Source of the DNA: Chloroflexota bacterium
Lineage (GTDB): Bacteria; Chloroflexota; Anaerolineae; Aggregatilineales; Aggregatilineaceae
DNA length: 52,392 bases
Assembly (NCBI GenBank): GCA_012729765.1
Contig: JAAYCM010000083.1
Coordinates: forward strand, 1 to 52,392
Direction of reading: 5' to 3'
Each line of letters starts with the position of its first letter. The stretch's first letter is position 1. Of this stretch, positions 25,870-35,749 are shown piece by piece. Position numbers and translations under genes: made by a program. Below the pieces are notes generated by a model, which searched no databases, was not told the DNA's origin, and saw only the letters and a program-made list of their open reading frames with translations.

Positions 25870-28800
25870 TTGGACGGCACGCTGATTGTTGTGATGGTGG
25901 TGGGAGCCACCCTGGCGGTCGGCGGAGTCAGTGTCGGGCTGATCGCCGGTTACTGGCGCGGGCGCCGGCGTGGGCTGAGCCAGGCCGCCGACGAGCGCCT
26001 CAGCCCGGAGCTGGACATCCTCGCCGGGGTCGGCAGCGCGATTCTGAGTGTGCAGCTCAAGGTCGATGCGCTGTGCGAGGTCGTCTACCAGCAGGCCACG
26101 CGCATCGTTGATACGCGCAACTTCCAGATCGGCCTGTTCGAAGGATCCGACTATATCCTCAAGGTGTGGCTCAAAGACGCCGAGCGCCTGGCCCCGACGC
26201 GCTTTCAGGGCGTGGCCGACGACGGCGTGATCGGCTGGGTGCGCCGCACCGGGACCGGCCTGCTGATCGGTGATTTCCAGGCCGAGTGGGACTCGCTGCC
26301 CGCGCGCCCCAGTCACTACACGAACAAGCCCGCCCGCGCCGCGATCTTCGCGCCGCTCGTCTCCGCCGGGGACGTGCTGGGCGTGATCGGCGTCCAGAGC
26401 GAGCAGCCCAACGCCTTCTCCGATGAGGACATGCACCTGCTGACGCTGCTCGCCAACCAGGCATCCGGCGCGATCCGCAACGCGCAGACCCTCGAAGCCA
26501 CCCAGGAGCAGGCGCGCCAGCTTCAACTGATCAACGATGTCTCGCGCCAGGTAACCGCCATCCAGCCCCTGCCCGATCTCTTCCGCCAGATCGTGACCCT
26601 GATCCACGATGCGTTTGGCTACTACGCGGTCAATATCTTCATCCTGGACGAAAGAACGGGCCAGATCAACCTGAAGGCCAGCAGCCACAGCACGCTCAGC
26701 CCCGACGATCTGGAGCTGCGCCTGCATGATGGGCTGGTCGGCTGGTGCGCCGCCGAGGTCCAGACCGCGCTCGCGCCCAATGTCGAGCAGGACCGGCGCT
26801 ATAGGCCGACTCACGCGCTCGAAGCCACCCGCTCCGAGATCTGTGTCCCGCTCAGCGCGCAGAATCGCGTCCTGGGTGTGCTCGACGTGCAGAGCAACCG
26901 CCTCGACGCCTTCGGCGGCGATGACGTGTTCATGCTGGAGACGCTGGCCGGGCAGCTTGCCCTCGCCATCCAGGAAGCACAGACCTACGACGCCGAGCGC
27001 CGCCAGACCGAGCGCATCAACGCCATGACCGAAGTCGCGCGCGCCCTGGTGTCGATTCTCGACATCGACGATCTGCTCGACGAAGTGGTCGATCTCGTCA
27101 CCGACCACCTCGGCTACGACCGCGTGCACCTCTTCCTGCGCGTCGGGGATTTCCTCGTGTTCCGCAGCGGGAGCGGCGTGCACAGCGGGCGCTGGGCGCT
27201 CGAAAAGCTGGCCTATGACATCGGCGGGCCGGGGCTGATCCCGATGGTCGCGCGCGAGGGCCAGCCGCAGCGCACCGGCAACGTGCACGAGAACGAGTGG
27301 TACGTCGTCGGCCCCGGCATCGAAGACACCGAGAGCGAGATGGCCGTCCCGATCCGCATGGGGTCGCACGTGCTCGGCGTGTTCGACATCCAGAGCACCG
27401 AGCGCGACGCCTTTACCGAGGACGATGTCGCCTTGATCCAGGCGCTCGCCGATACGGTCGCAATCGCGCTGCGCAACGCCAGCCTGTTCGCCAACGAGTC
27501 GCGCCGCCGCATGCTCTCCGAGACGCTGCGCGAGTTGAGCACCGTCCTCGGCTCGTCGCTCGATCTCAGCAGCGTGCTGGATGGCATCCTGGTCGGGCTG
27601 GAGCGTGTGGTCGATTACACCGTCGGCCTGATCCTGCTGCTCGACCGCGAGGACAGCACCTATCAGGTTTCGGCAGCGCGCGGCGATATCCTCGCCTCGG
27701 AAGCCGATGTGTGGAATGAAGCCATTCCGGCGGCTGAGGCCAGCGAGGAGCGGCTGGTGCTGCTGCTGCACGGCACCCACGCCGGGAATGGCGCGGTCGA
27801 AACGACGCACGATCACATCCTCGTCCCGCTCAGCGTCGCCGGAGAGCCGATCGGCTATCTGCTGCTGGAGCGCGTCGGGCCGGATCGCTTCACGCCCGAA
27901 GACAAGGAAATCATCAACACCTTCGCCAACCAGGCCGGGGTTGCGATCACCAACGCGCAGCTCTATATGGCCCAGCGCGAGGAAGCCTGGATTTCAACCG
28001 CACTGCTCCAGGTGGCCGAGGCGACCGCGCGCGCGACCAGCCTGGACGAGATTCTGCGCACCGTTGCCCAGATCACGCCGCTGCTGGTGGGCGTCGAGTG
28101 GAGCTCGGTCATGCTGGCCGACGACGAGGAAACGTTCCGCGTGGTCGAAGTGGCGGGCACCGAGCCGGACGTGCGCGACGCGCTGATCGGCTTCACCGTC
28201 ACGCCGCTGACCTGGCCGATCCTGGCGCGGCTCAAGCAGGACGCGCAGCCGATCCCGCTCGACGGCACCACGCCCCGGCCCGCCAACCTGCCGATTGAGC
28301 TGGATGTCGGGCACGGCGTGATGCTGCCGCTCTTCGCCAAGGGCGAGGTGATGGGCCTGCTGTTGATCGGCCAGCGCAACGACAGCGAGCCGATGACCGT
28401 CCGCAAGATCGAGCTGGTCAACGGCATCGCCAACCAGGCCGCGCTGGCCATCGAAAGCGCCCAACTGTTTGTCGCGCAGCAGGAAGAAGCCTGGGTCACG
28501 ACCGCCCTGCTCCAGGTGGCCGAAGCGGTCAACACTCAGATCGATCCCGATCAAAGTCTGGAAACGGTCGTGCGCCTGACGCCGCTGCTGGTCGGTGTCG
28601 AGCGCTGCGGCGTGATGAAGTGGGATGCCGACGAGATCTGCTTCTGGGGCGGGCCGTCGTGGGGCCTCTCGCCGGAATGCCGCGACGAGTTCTCCAGCAC
28701 CATCCTCACCCCCGACGATGGCCGCTTCCTGGCGCTGCTGACCGACACGCCGGATCCGGTATCGGCGGGCGTGGGGACCGACTGCCCACTGCCATCCACC

Positions 28801-29754
28801 TTGCAGCGGTTGTTCGAAAGCCCCGCGCTGCTGGGCCTGCCGCTGATCGCGCGCGGGCACCTCGTCGGCGCGATGCTGGTGGATCATCCCGCGCTCGGCG
28901 GCAAGATCGACCAGCGCCGCCTCAATATCCTGAGCGGCATCGCCCACCAGACCGCGCTCGCGCTGGAAAACGCCCGCCTGCAGGCCGAAGCGACCGCCGC
29001 CGAGCGCATCGAGCGCGAGCTGGAAGTCGCGCGCGGCATCCAGACCAGCTTCCTGCCCGATACCTTCCCGACCGAGCCGGGCTGGGATGTGGCCGCCTTC
29101 TACCGGGCGGCGCGCCAGGTCGGCGGCGACTTTTACGATTTCTTCCCGATTCAGGATCATCTCTGGGCGATCGTCGTGGCGGATGTGGCCGACAAGGGTG
29201 TCCCGGCGGCGCTGTATATGGCCCTGTGCCGCACCCTGCTGCGCGCCGTCAGCTCGACCGAGCGCACCGCCGCCCAGGCGCTGCTGCGCGTCAACGAGCT
29301 GCTACTGCGCGACACCCGCTCCGATCTGTTCGTGACAGTGTGGTACGGCCTGTGGAACGCGCGCACCGGCGAGGTGAACTTCAGCAGCGCCGGGCATAAT
29401 CCGGCCCTGCTCATCCGCGCCGATGGCACGCCCGAACAGCTTAACTCGCGCGGGATCGCGCTCGGCGTCCTGCCGCAGATCAAGCTCCAGGAAGCGAGCG
29501 TCACCTTGCAGCCAGGCGACGCGCTGATCGCCTATACTGATGGCGTGACGGAAGCGCTCAGCCCCGGCAAGACCGAGTTCGGGACCGATGGCCTGCGCGC
29601 CGCGCTGGTCGGGCTGCGCGACCAGCCGGCACAGGATATTGCCCGGGGCGTGCTGAAAGCGGTGGACCTGTTCGCGGCGGGCGAAGCACAGTTCGATGAT
29701 GTGACGATGATCGTGGTCAAGCACCTGGCCGACGGCAGCCCCTCACCGGCCTGA
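25870..29754 (+). CDS. Six-GAF sensor with PP2C/SpoIIE phosphatase domain (RsbU-like)
   Basis: A 1294-aa protein. One N-terminal membrane helix (about 4-26) is followed by roughly six consecutive GAF domains (about 50-1050), each ending in a helix like LANQASGAIRNAQTL or IANQAALAIESAQLF. The C-terminus (about 1070-1290) is a PPM/SpoIIE phosphatase: AARQVGGDFYDFFP, VVADVADKGVPAALYM, SSAGHNPALL, YTDGVTEALSPG and DDVTMIVVK supply the metal-binding Asp residues. It should dephosphorylate the STAS proteins encoded upstream in response to signals bound by the GAF domains. The TTG start at 25870 has GAGGGAAG 9 nt upstream. Confidence 0.92.
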   Translation: MDGTLIVVMVVGATLAVGGVSVGLIAGYWRGRRRGLSQAADERLSPELDILAGVGSAILSVQLKVDALCEVVYQQATRIVDTRNFQIGLFEGSDYILKVWLKDAERLAPTRFQGVADDGVIGWVRRTGTGLLIGDFQAEWDSLPARPSHYTNKPARAAIFAPLVSAGDVLGVIGVQSEQPNAFSDEDMHLLTLLANQASGAIRNAQTLEATQEQARQLQLINDVSRQVTAIQPLPDLFRQIVTLIHDAFGYYAVNIFILDERTGQINLKASSHSTLSPDDLELRLHDGLVGWCAAEVQTALAPNVEQDRRYRPTHALEATRSEICVPLSAQNRVLGVLDVQSNRLDAFGGDDVFMLETLAGQLALAIQEAQTYDAERRQTERINAMTEVARALVSILDIDDLLDEVVDLVTDHLGYDRVHLFLRVGDFLVFRSGSGVHSGRWALEKLAYDIGGPGLIPMVAREGQPQRTGNVHENEWYVVGPGIEDTESEMAVPIRMGSHVLGVFDIQSTERDAFTEDDVALIQALADTVAIALRNASLFANESRRRMLSETLRELSTVLGSSLDLSSVLDGILVGLERVVDYTVGLILLLDREDSTYQVSAARGDILASEADVWNEAIPAAEASEERLVLLLHGTHAGNGAVETTHDHILVPLSVAGEPIGYLLLERVGPDRFTPEDKEIINTFANQAGVAITNAQLYMAQREEAWISTALLQVAEATARATSLDEILRTVAQITPLLVGVEWSSVMLADDEETFRVVEVAGTEPDVRDALIGFTVTPLTWPILARLKQDAQPIPLDGTTPRPANLPIELDVGHGVMLPLFAKGEVMGLLLIGQRNDSEPMTVRKIELVNGIANQAALAIESAQLFVAQQEEAWVTTALLQVAEAVNTQIDPDQSLETVVRLTPLLVGVERCGVMKWDADEICFWGGPSWGLSPECRDEFSSTILTPDDGRFLALLTDTPDPVSAGVGTDCPLPSTLQRLFESPALLGLPLIARGHLVGAMLVDHPALGGKIDQRRLNILSGIAHQTALALENARLQAEATAAERIERELEVARGIQTSFLPDTFPTEPGWDVAAFYRAARQVGGDFYDFFPIQDHLWAIVVADVADKGVPAALYMALCRTLLRAVSSTERTAAQALLRVNELLLRDTRSDLFVTVWYGLWNARTGEVNFSSAGHNPALLIRADGTPEQLNSRGIALGVLPQIKLQEASVTLQPGDALIAYTDGVTEALSPGKTEFGTDGLRAALVGLRDQPAQDIARGVLKAVDLFAAGEAQFDDVTMIVVKHLADGSPSPA

Positions 29755-29766
29755 TTTCCCCGCAAC

Positions 29767-29794
29767 AAAAAAGGGCAGAGCGCGCGCCCTGCCC
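29767..29794 (-). terminator. Rho-independent terminator
   Basis: Minus-strand GGGCAG (29794-29789) pairs with CTGCCC (29778-29773), followed by six T. It serves the gene ending at 29822 and may also stop transcription of the phosphatase gene. Confidence 0.75.
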
Positions 29795-29821
29795 CCGTGA
29801 TGTTTCCAGCGCTGCCGCCGG

Positions 29822-31555
29822 CTATTGTTCTGCCGTCTGACCGGCCCCCCAGTTGTCGAAGGGGCGGCAGTGCCCGTGCCCGCCATAGCACGCGCCCGAC
29901 ACCGGGTTTCCGTTCTCGTCGATGCGGTTGGCGTTGATGTTGTTCAGGTCCACGTATTCGGGATGGGTCGGATCGACCGTCACGCAGTCGATCGCGGTCG
30001 TCGGCAGGATCGGGTCGCGGCGCTCGAACATCGGCGCGGCGGGGTTGAAGTAGTTGTACACCAGGCGGCTGGCTTCTTCGATCAGCTCCCAGCTTGCCAG
30101 CGTCGGCACGCCGTTGTTATCCGTGTCGGCTTCCCAGGTGTACATCACGAAAATGTACGTCGCGCCGGGCGAATAAACGATCCCGGCGTCGCCGCTCGTC
30201 TGCGGACCCCAGCCGTTCTTATGTGCGATGCGCGTCCCCAGCGGAATGCCCAGCTCCATCAGCCGGTCGATCCGGTTGCCGCTCATCACCTCGATCATCT
30301 GCGTGCACTCGGTCTGCGTGAAGTCGTAGGGATAGACCGTCAGCAGGCCGCTGCCGTAGTTGGCACAGTCGTAGATGTGCGTCAGCAGCAGGCCCATATC
30401 TGCGGGCGTGGTCTGCGACCAGGGATCGTCCGCGATACTGGCCGGGGCGGGAGTCTCCGGGCGGCAGACCGGCCACTCGCCGCGCGGCCCCTGGTCGCCC
30501 ACGTCCAGCGGCGCGCTGATGTAGGTATGCTCCGCGCCCAATTCCTGCGCCGTGCACGATACCTGCCGCAGCCCATCCCCCAGCATCGAGTTGACATCGT
30601 TCCCGACACCGGTGATCTGCATCAGCAGGTTCGAGGACGAGTTGTTGCTGCACAGGATCGACTGTGTGAGCAGATAGGCGCTGTCGATATCCATCGTCAG
30701 CTTGGAGCGGAACAGGTTGATCATAATCGGAATCTTGATCGTGCTCACGCCGCTGTACGCCATGTCCGCCTGGAGCGTGACCTCTTCGCCGGTGTCCAGG
30801 TTCAGGACATAGACCGCCGCTTTGGTCAGTTCGCCGTTGTAGTCGAAGCCGCGCTGCTGCATCAGGTCCAGAATCGCCTGCTGCAGGGCGCTTTCATCCT
30901 GCTGACCGGCGCTCACTTCCTCGGTGGGCAGCAGCACGCGCCGGTTTTCCGGCAGCGGATCGAACAGCGCCGGAACGATCAGTTCCATCGCCCCGTCGAG
31001 ATCGAGCTGCCGGCCCGCTATGCCAGAGCGAAACGTGAGCGTCGCCATATCCAGCCCCGCCCCGCCCGGCGCCGCATCATAGCGCGCGGCCAGGTCTTCG
31101 AGATAGAGCCGCAGATCGCTCTCGGAATATTCCGCGTCGAGCGGCACACTCACCGCCGCGACGGGCCGCCGCCACAGGTAGTTCCAGAACCCGGCCCAGA
31201 AATTCTTCTCGCGGCTGTTCTGGGCGCGCGCCTCGGCCAGCATCGCATCGCTGTTGATGCGGAAGCCGACCACCTGCGGGTCGAGCATGATCGTGCTGCC
31301 CTCGTAATAGAGCTGGACCGGCTGGCCCATGTAGATCGATTCCAGGCGGGTTTGCGCCTCGTTTTCAGCCATCCCACCGACCGGAATACCGGCGATGGTC
31401 AGATCCGTTTGCAGCGAGTCTTTGGTGTTGCTGTAATTGACCAGCTCGAACAGGCCCCACAAAAACGCGACAAACAGCAGCAGCGCCGAAAAAAGCTCCA
31501 GCCAGGGCACTTGCAACCGGCGCTGGCGTTCGCCCAGCCGTCCATATTCAACCAT
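29822..31555 (-). CDS. VanW/YoaR-type PG-binding protein fused to a beta-lactamase-like serine hydrolase
   Basis: A 577-aa membrane-anchored protein. One helix (about 19-40) is followed by a PG_binding_4 region as in VanW/YoaR proteins (GIPVGGMAENEAQTRLE to SGIAGRQLDLDGAM, about 55-200). The C-terminal domain (about 240-505) has class A beta-lactamase-like motifs: SxxK in GVSTIKIPIM, SNN in CSNNSSSNLLM and KNG in HKNGWG (KTG equivalent). The omega-loop Glu of true beta-lactamases was not found, so a penicillin-binding or peptidoglycan-processing role is more likely than resistance (inference). It lies 3 bp downstream of the Nudix gene and ends in a strong terminator. Confidence 0.82.
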   Translation of the reverse strand: MVEYGRLGERQRRLQVPWLELFSALLLFVAFLWGLFELVNYSNTKDSLQTDLTIAGIPVGGMAENEAQTRLESIYMGQPVQLYYEGSTIMLDPQVVGFRINSDAMLAEARAQNSREKNFWAGFWNYLWRRPVAAVSVPLDAEYSESDLRLYLEDLAARYDAAPGGAGLDMATLTFRSGIAGRQLDLDGAMELIVPALFDPLPENRRVLLPTEEVSAGQQDESALQQAILDLMQQRGFDYNGELTKAAVYVLNLDTGEEVTLQADMAYSGVSTIKIPIMINLFRSKLTMDIDSAYLLTQSILCSNNSSSNLLMQITGVGNDVNSMLGDGLRQVSCTAQELGAEHTYISAPLDVGDQGPRGEWPVCRPETPAPASIADDPWSQTTPADMGLLLTHIYDCANYGSGLLTVYPYDFTQTECTQMIEVMSGNRIDRLMELGIPLGTRIAHKNGWGPQTSGDAGIVYSPGATYIFVMYTWEADTDNNGVPTLASWELIEEASRLVYNYFNPAAPMFERRDPILPTTAIDCVTVDPTHPEYVDLNNINANRIDENGNPVSGACYGGHGHCRPFDNWGAGQTAEQ

Positions 31556-31558
31556 GCG

Positions 31559-32125
31559 TTACAACCCTCCACCTTGAACTTGTTCTGCAGCCTCTTCGAC
31601 CGCGCCGCAGCGAGCCAGATCGCGCTGCGCAGCCCGGATCGCTTTGCGGTGAAAGGGGACCAGCGGCGGCAGCGCGTCGAGCGGCGTCCAACGGCAGCTC
31701 AGCAGCTCGTGGCTCAGCCGGGCCGTCTGCGGCTCGCCGTCCAGCACACACAGGAAGACAGTATCCAGGTGGGCGCGCAGCTGCGGCGTACACTCGATCA
31801 GCAGCGGGCGCAGCGCCCGGACGTGTAAGCCGGTTTCTTCCCGAAACTCGCGCTCGACCGCCTGCGCCGGATTCTCACCCCGCCCAATCCAGCCGCCCGG
31901 CAGCCCCCAGGGATACTCGGCGTGCAGCACGTGCTCCACCAAAAACACCTGCTCACCCGCGCCATCGAGCAGCACGCCCACCGCGCCGATCGTCACCCGC
32001 GGCTGGCGCAGCCGGTAGCCGCGCTGCACGAGCAGGCCGCTCCAGGGGAAGCGCTGCATCAGCCAGGCCACCCGCTTATGCCAGCGGCGGCGGCCCGCCG
32101 GTCCCAGTCCATTGATTGGCTCCAC
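31559..32125 (-). CDS. Nudix hydrolase
   Basis: A 188-aa protein with a complete Nudix box, GGWIGRGENPAQAVEREFRE followed by ETGL, which fits GX5EX7REUXEEXGU. Before it comes VTIGAVGVLLDGAGEQVFLV. These enzymes hydrolyse nucleoside diphosphates linked to another group; the substrate cannot be told. The N-terminus is Arg/Trp-rich. It is the first gene of a two-gene operon with the beta-lactamase-like protein, separated by 3 bp. Confidence 0.88.
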   Translation of the reverse strand: MEPINGLGPAGRRRWHKRVAWLMQRFPWSGLLVQRGYRLRQPRVTIGAVGVLLDGAGEQVFLVEHVLHAEYPWGLPGGWIGRGENPAQAVEREFREETGLHVRALRPLLIECTPQLRAHLDTVFLCVLDGEPQTARLSHELLSCRWTPLDALPPLVPFHRKAIRAAQRDLARCGAVEEAAEQVQGGGL

Positions 32126-32331
32126 CTCGGCTCCCAGAAACTACAAGAGGCCAGCATCGCCCGGTCAACGGCGGGATGGCCCCCTCACAATCGGTTATCT
32201 GTCGAACGGGCGGGAGTCTACCGCGCACCGTCCCAAATGCCAAATGGGGCGCCCTTGCGCGATACAAACTATTTTCCTATCCCGGCTCAACATCCCCCCA
32301 ACTTTCGGGCAACGCAATCCTAACGCGGCTA

Positions 32332-32340
32332 TGCTATACT
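32332..32340 (+). promoter_or_regulatory. Extended -10 promoter of the kinase-like gene
   Basis: TGCTATACT is an extended -10 element, 40 nt upstream of the ATG at 32381. The -35 region is weak. Confidence 0.5.
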
Positions 32341-32380
32341 ACGGTACTTAACGAACTGCTACGGGCTTTGCGAGGATGGT

Positions 32381-35300
32381 ATGGACTCTGCCCCGGAATT
32401 TCTGAACCTGTTTGTTGACCCGACCGGCGAGCTGCTGTACTTCCTGGCAGTGATCGCGATCAGCCAGGCCGCCCTGCTGATGGCCCTGGGTCAGCGTTTG
32501 CGGGGCGCCGCCGAGGTCGCCGCCGGGCGCTATACCGTCCTGCTGGCCGGGATCGTGCTGGCCTGGATCGCGCTGATGGGCGGCGCGCTCTATACCCTGG
32601 CTACCGATACCACCGCCGACGCCATCCTGCCACCGCTGGAACGCGCCGTAAACCTGGTGGTGATCATTCTCGCCAGCGCCGCCCTGCTGGCCGCCGACAG
32701 TGAGCAGCCGGTTCGCCGCAGCTGGCGCGCGACGGCGCTGCTCTGCCTGCTGGCGATCGGTGCCTATATCTACACCGCCGCGACGTGGCAGCCCCTCGCC
32801 GCCGGCGAAGATTTCAACGAGCATATCCTCGGCTTTGTCTGGACCTTCGTCACCGGCCTGGTGCTGATTTCCGCAATTGGGCTGCTGCTGATTCGCTATC
32901 GCGATACCGCCGACATTCCGCTCAAGCTGCTGTTTTTCGTCGTGCTGCTGGCCGGCTACACCTATACCCTGATCCTGATGACACGCCAGGAATTGGACGG
33001 CGGCGCATCGGGCGCGATCCGGCTCAGTTTTCTGGCGTCGCTGCCGATGATCGCAACCGTCGTCTACCGGCTGGTGCTCGACCGGCTGGAAGCAGCCATC
33101 GACGAGGTATCGGAATACGCCGAGGCTGTCTCGCGGCCCCTGCCCTCGCAGCGCATCCCCGAACCGGCCCCGGCCCGCCCCGCCGGCGCCTCATACGTGA
33201 CTGCTTCGGAATCGATGGCCCTGCTCAAGGCGATGGGCCTCATGCTGGAAAAAGAGGACCCGGAGAGCATCCCGCGCCAGATCGCCGTCGCGGTCGCGCA
33301 GGTGCTCAAGGCCGATGTCGCCGTGCTGATCGCGCACGAGGACGCCAACTGGGCCGACATCACCGCCGCCTACGATCACGTTCAGGGGCGGCAGGTGCCG
33401 GGGCTGGCGCTCAATCTGGACGAGCAGCCGACGCTGGTCAACGCCCTGGAGCGCAAATCGCAGCGGCCTCTCTTCCCCGACCGCAACCTGGACGAGCTGG
33501 TAGACCTCTACACCCGCCTGGATATCAGCCAGGTCGGGCCGGCCTATATGCAGCCGCTCACCCGGTCGGGTCAGGTCGTCGGCGCACTGATCGTGGCGAT
33601 GCCCTACACTGGCCGCGAGCTGGACGAATCGCAGACCAGCCTGCTCGAAGGGCTGGGGCCGATTGCCGCGCGCCTGCTGCTGCTGAGCCAGGCCGCCCAG
33701 CGCACCCGCTTCGAGGCGGAAGATCGCGCGATTCAGGCGATGGTCGAAGGCGCTTCGACCGAGGTCGATCCCCAGGCCGCCATCGCCGCCCGCCAGGAGA
33801 TGCAGGAGAGTCTGCGTCTGGCCCAGCAGCAGATCGGGGAACTCAGCCACCTGGTGCGCGATCTCCAGGTCGAGCTGGACTTCGAGCGCAGCCGTCTGGC
33901 CCAACTGGTCGAGGGCGGCGACGAGGCGCTGAGCATTACCCAGCGGATCGAATCGCTCTCGCAGGAGCGCAAACAGCTTGCCAGCGAGCGCGAGGCGCTG
34001 GTCCAGGCTTTGCACGAAGCCCAGGCCGCGCTCGCGACCGCCACTGCCGAGGGGGACGAGGACATCTTCGGCACGATGATCGATACCCTCAAGCGCGAGC
34101 GCGACGAACTGCAGGTGCAAAAAGCCAAGCTGGAGCGCCAGCTTGACGAGGTGCGCGCGGGCCGCGAGACGATCACCGTCCCGGTCGCCCTGCGCGAGAT
34201 GGTCACGGAATTGAGCGAGGACAAGGCGCGTCTTGCCGTCGAACGCGATCAGCTTCAGGTCCAGCTTGAGGACGTGCAGACCCAGCTTCAGGCCCTGGGC
34301 ATCGAAGGCGGCCCGCTGGCCGTCGCGCAGATTTTGGGCCAGCTTACCGAGGAGCGCACCTACTACAAGACGCGCGCCGAGAAGATCGCCCAGGAGCGCG
34401 ATCTGCTGCTCTCGGAGCGTACCCGCCTCACCGAGCAGATCCAGCGCGAAGCCGAGCGCGAGGCCAAGATCGGCGCGCTGGAAGCCGACCTGCGCCGGTT
34501 GGCAACCGACCGCGAGGCGTTGATGAAGCAGCGCGACTCGATCCGCGCCGAGCGAGATGACCTGCTCAAGGCGCGCGAGGCGTGGCTCGATCAGCGCACG
34601 CGCCTGCTGGCCGAGGTCACGGGCCTGCAAGCCGAGCTTGAAGAGGCCGCCTCGGAGCTGAACGACCTGGTAACCGAGCGGAAACGGATCAGCCAGGAGC
34701 GCGGCGCGCTCGAAGCCCAGCGCGACCGTCTGCTGGCCGAAAAGACCGCCCTGCAAACCGAGCGCGATCAGCTCATGGCGCGCGTCGAAGGCAACCGCGA
34801 GCTGCTCGAACAGCTTGGCGCAGACGGTTTCGGCGCGCTCAAGGTGATGATCGACGACCTGACCGAAGAGCGCCAGCAGTTGGAAGCACAACTGCTCCAG
34901 ACGCAGGCGCAGATGGCCGAATTGGAGCGCCAGGCCACCAGCCGGGTCGCTGCCGCCTCAACGCAGGCCACCCGCCCGATCGCTCCCGAAAACGCCGACG
35001 TGATCCTCTCGGTGGCCCAGGAGCTGCGTACGCCGATGAGCTCGATCATCGGCTACACCGACCTGTTGCTGAACGAGTCGGTCGGGATTCTCGGCGCACT
35101 GCAGCGCCAGTTCTTGCAGCGCGTCCAGGCCAATATCAGCCGCCTCGACAACCTGATCCAGGATTTGGTCAGCGTGACGGCGCTCGACACTGAGCATGTC
35201 CGGCTCCAGCCCGTCCGGGTCGATCTGCTCGAAGTGGTTGAGGACGCGATTACGACTGCCGGACCGCAGTTCCGCGAGAAGGGCATCACGCTGCACATGA

Positions 35301-35746
35301 ATCTGGCCGAGCAGCTTCCGCCCCTGCGCGCCGACCGGGACGCCATGCACCAGGCGATCACGCAGCTTCTCTCCAACGCCTACCTGGCTTCGCCGCCCGA
35401 CAGCGAAGTTACGATCACCGTCCAGCACGAGCCGCACTTCACCCCGCCCTTCAGCCGCGATACTGCCGCCGCTGCCGGGCCAATCGAAGCGGTTTATGTC
35501 GCCGTCACCGACCAGGGCGGCGGTGTCCCGCCGGACGAGCAGCGGCGCGTCTTCGCGCGGCGCTATCGGGCCGACAACCCGCTGATCGAGGGCCTGGGCG
35601 ATACCGGCGTGGGCCTGTCTATCGCCAAGACGCTGGTCGAGGCGCATCGCGGCGGCATCTGGATGGAAAGCCAGCCGGGCCAGGGTACGACTTTCCAGTT
35701 TTATATCCCGCTGGCGTCACAGCCCGCGTTCTTGCAGGAGGCCTAA
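32381..35746 (+). CDS. Seven-TM, GAF, coiled-coil histidine-kinase homologue lacking the phospho-acceptor His
   Basis: A 1121-aa protein. Residues about 12-235 hold seven membrane helices. A GAF-like domain (about 285-450) is followed by a long Glu/Arg/Gln-rich coiled coil (about 460-865). Then a HisKA-like helix reads VAQELRTPMSSIIGYTDLLL. In active kinases the segment is SHELRTP, but here the His position is Gln880. The ATPase domain keeps its N-box (LLSNAYLASPP), VTDQGGGVPPDEQ and GDTGVGLSIAKTLV. It can probably bind ATP but not autophosphorylate in the usual way, so it may be a regulatory pseudokinase. The ATG has GAGGAT upstream. It forms an operon with the LysM protein gene 3 bp downstream. 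Confidence 0.88.
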   Translation: MDSAPEFLNLFVDPTGELLYFLAVIAISQAALLMALGQRLRGAAEVAAGRYTVLLAGIVLAWIALMGGALYTLATDTTADAILPPLERAVNLVVIILASAALLAADSEQPVRRSWRATALLCLLAIGAYIYTAATWQPLAAGEDFNEHILGFVWTFVTGLVLISAIGLLLIRYRDTADIPLKLLFFVVLLAGYTYTLILMTRQELDGGASGAIRLSFLASLPMIATVVYRLVLDRLEAAIDEVSEYAEAVSRPLPSQRIPEPAPARPAGASYVTASESMALLKAMGLMLEKEDPESIPRQIAVAVAQVLKADVAVLIAHEDANWADITAAYDHVQGRQVPGLALNLDEQPTLVNALERKSQRPLFPDRNLDELVDLYTRLDISQVGPAYMQPLTRSGQVVGALIVAMPYTGRELDESQTSLLEGLGPIAARLLLLSQAAQRTRFEAEDRAIQAMVEGASTEVDPQAAIAARQEMQESLRLAQQQIGELSHLVRDLQVELDFERSRLAQLVEGGDEALSITQRIESLSQERKQLASEREALVQALHEAQAALATATAEGDEDIFGTMIDTLKRERDELQVQKAKLERQLDEVRAGRETITVPVALREMVTELSEDKARLAVERDQLQVQLEDVQTQLQALGIEGGPLAVAQILGQLTEERTYYKTRAEKIAQERDLLLSERTRLTEQIQREAEREAKIGALEADLRRLATDREALMKQRDSIRAERDDLLKAREAWLDQRTRLLAEVTGLQAELEEAASELNDLVTERKRISQERGALEAQRDRLLAEKTALQTERDQLMARVEGNRELLEQLGADGFGALKVMIDDLTEERQQLEAQLLQTQAQMAELERQATSRVAAASTQATRPIAPENADVILSVAQELRTPMSSIIGYTDLLLNESVGILGALQRQFLQRVQANISRLDNLIQDLVSVTALDTEHVRLQPVRVDLLEVVEDAITTAGPQFREKGITLHMNLAEQLPPLRADRDAMHQAITQLLSNAYLASPPDSEVTITVQHEPHFTPPFSRDTAAAAGPIEAVYVAVTDQGGGVPPDEQRRVFARRYRADNPLIEGLGDTGVGLSIAKTLVEAHRGGIWMESQPGQGTTFQFYIPLASQPAFLQEA

Positions 35747-35749
35747 GCC

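Noticed and set aside
25807..27816. 669-aa minus-strand frame opposite the GAF-PP2C gene
   Set aside because: The plus strand encodes clear GAF domains; the antisense frame has no domain and results from GC-rich codons.
33191..34891. 566-aa minus-strand frame opposite the kinase-like gene
   Set aside because: It is a shadow of the coiled-coil coding sequence.
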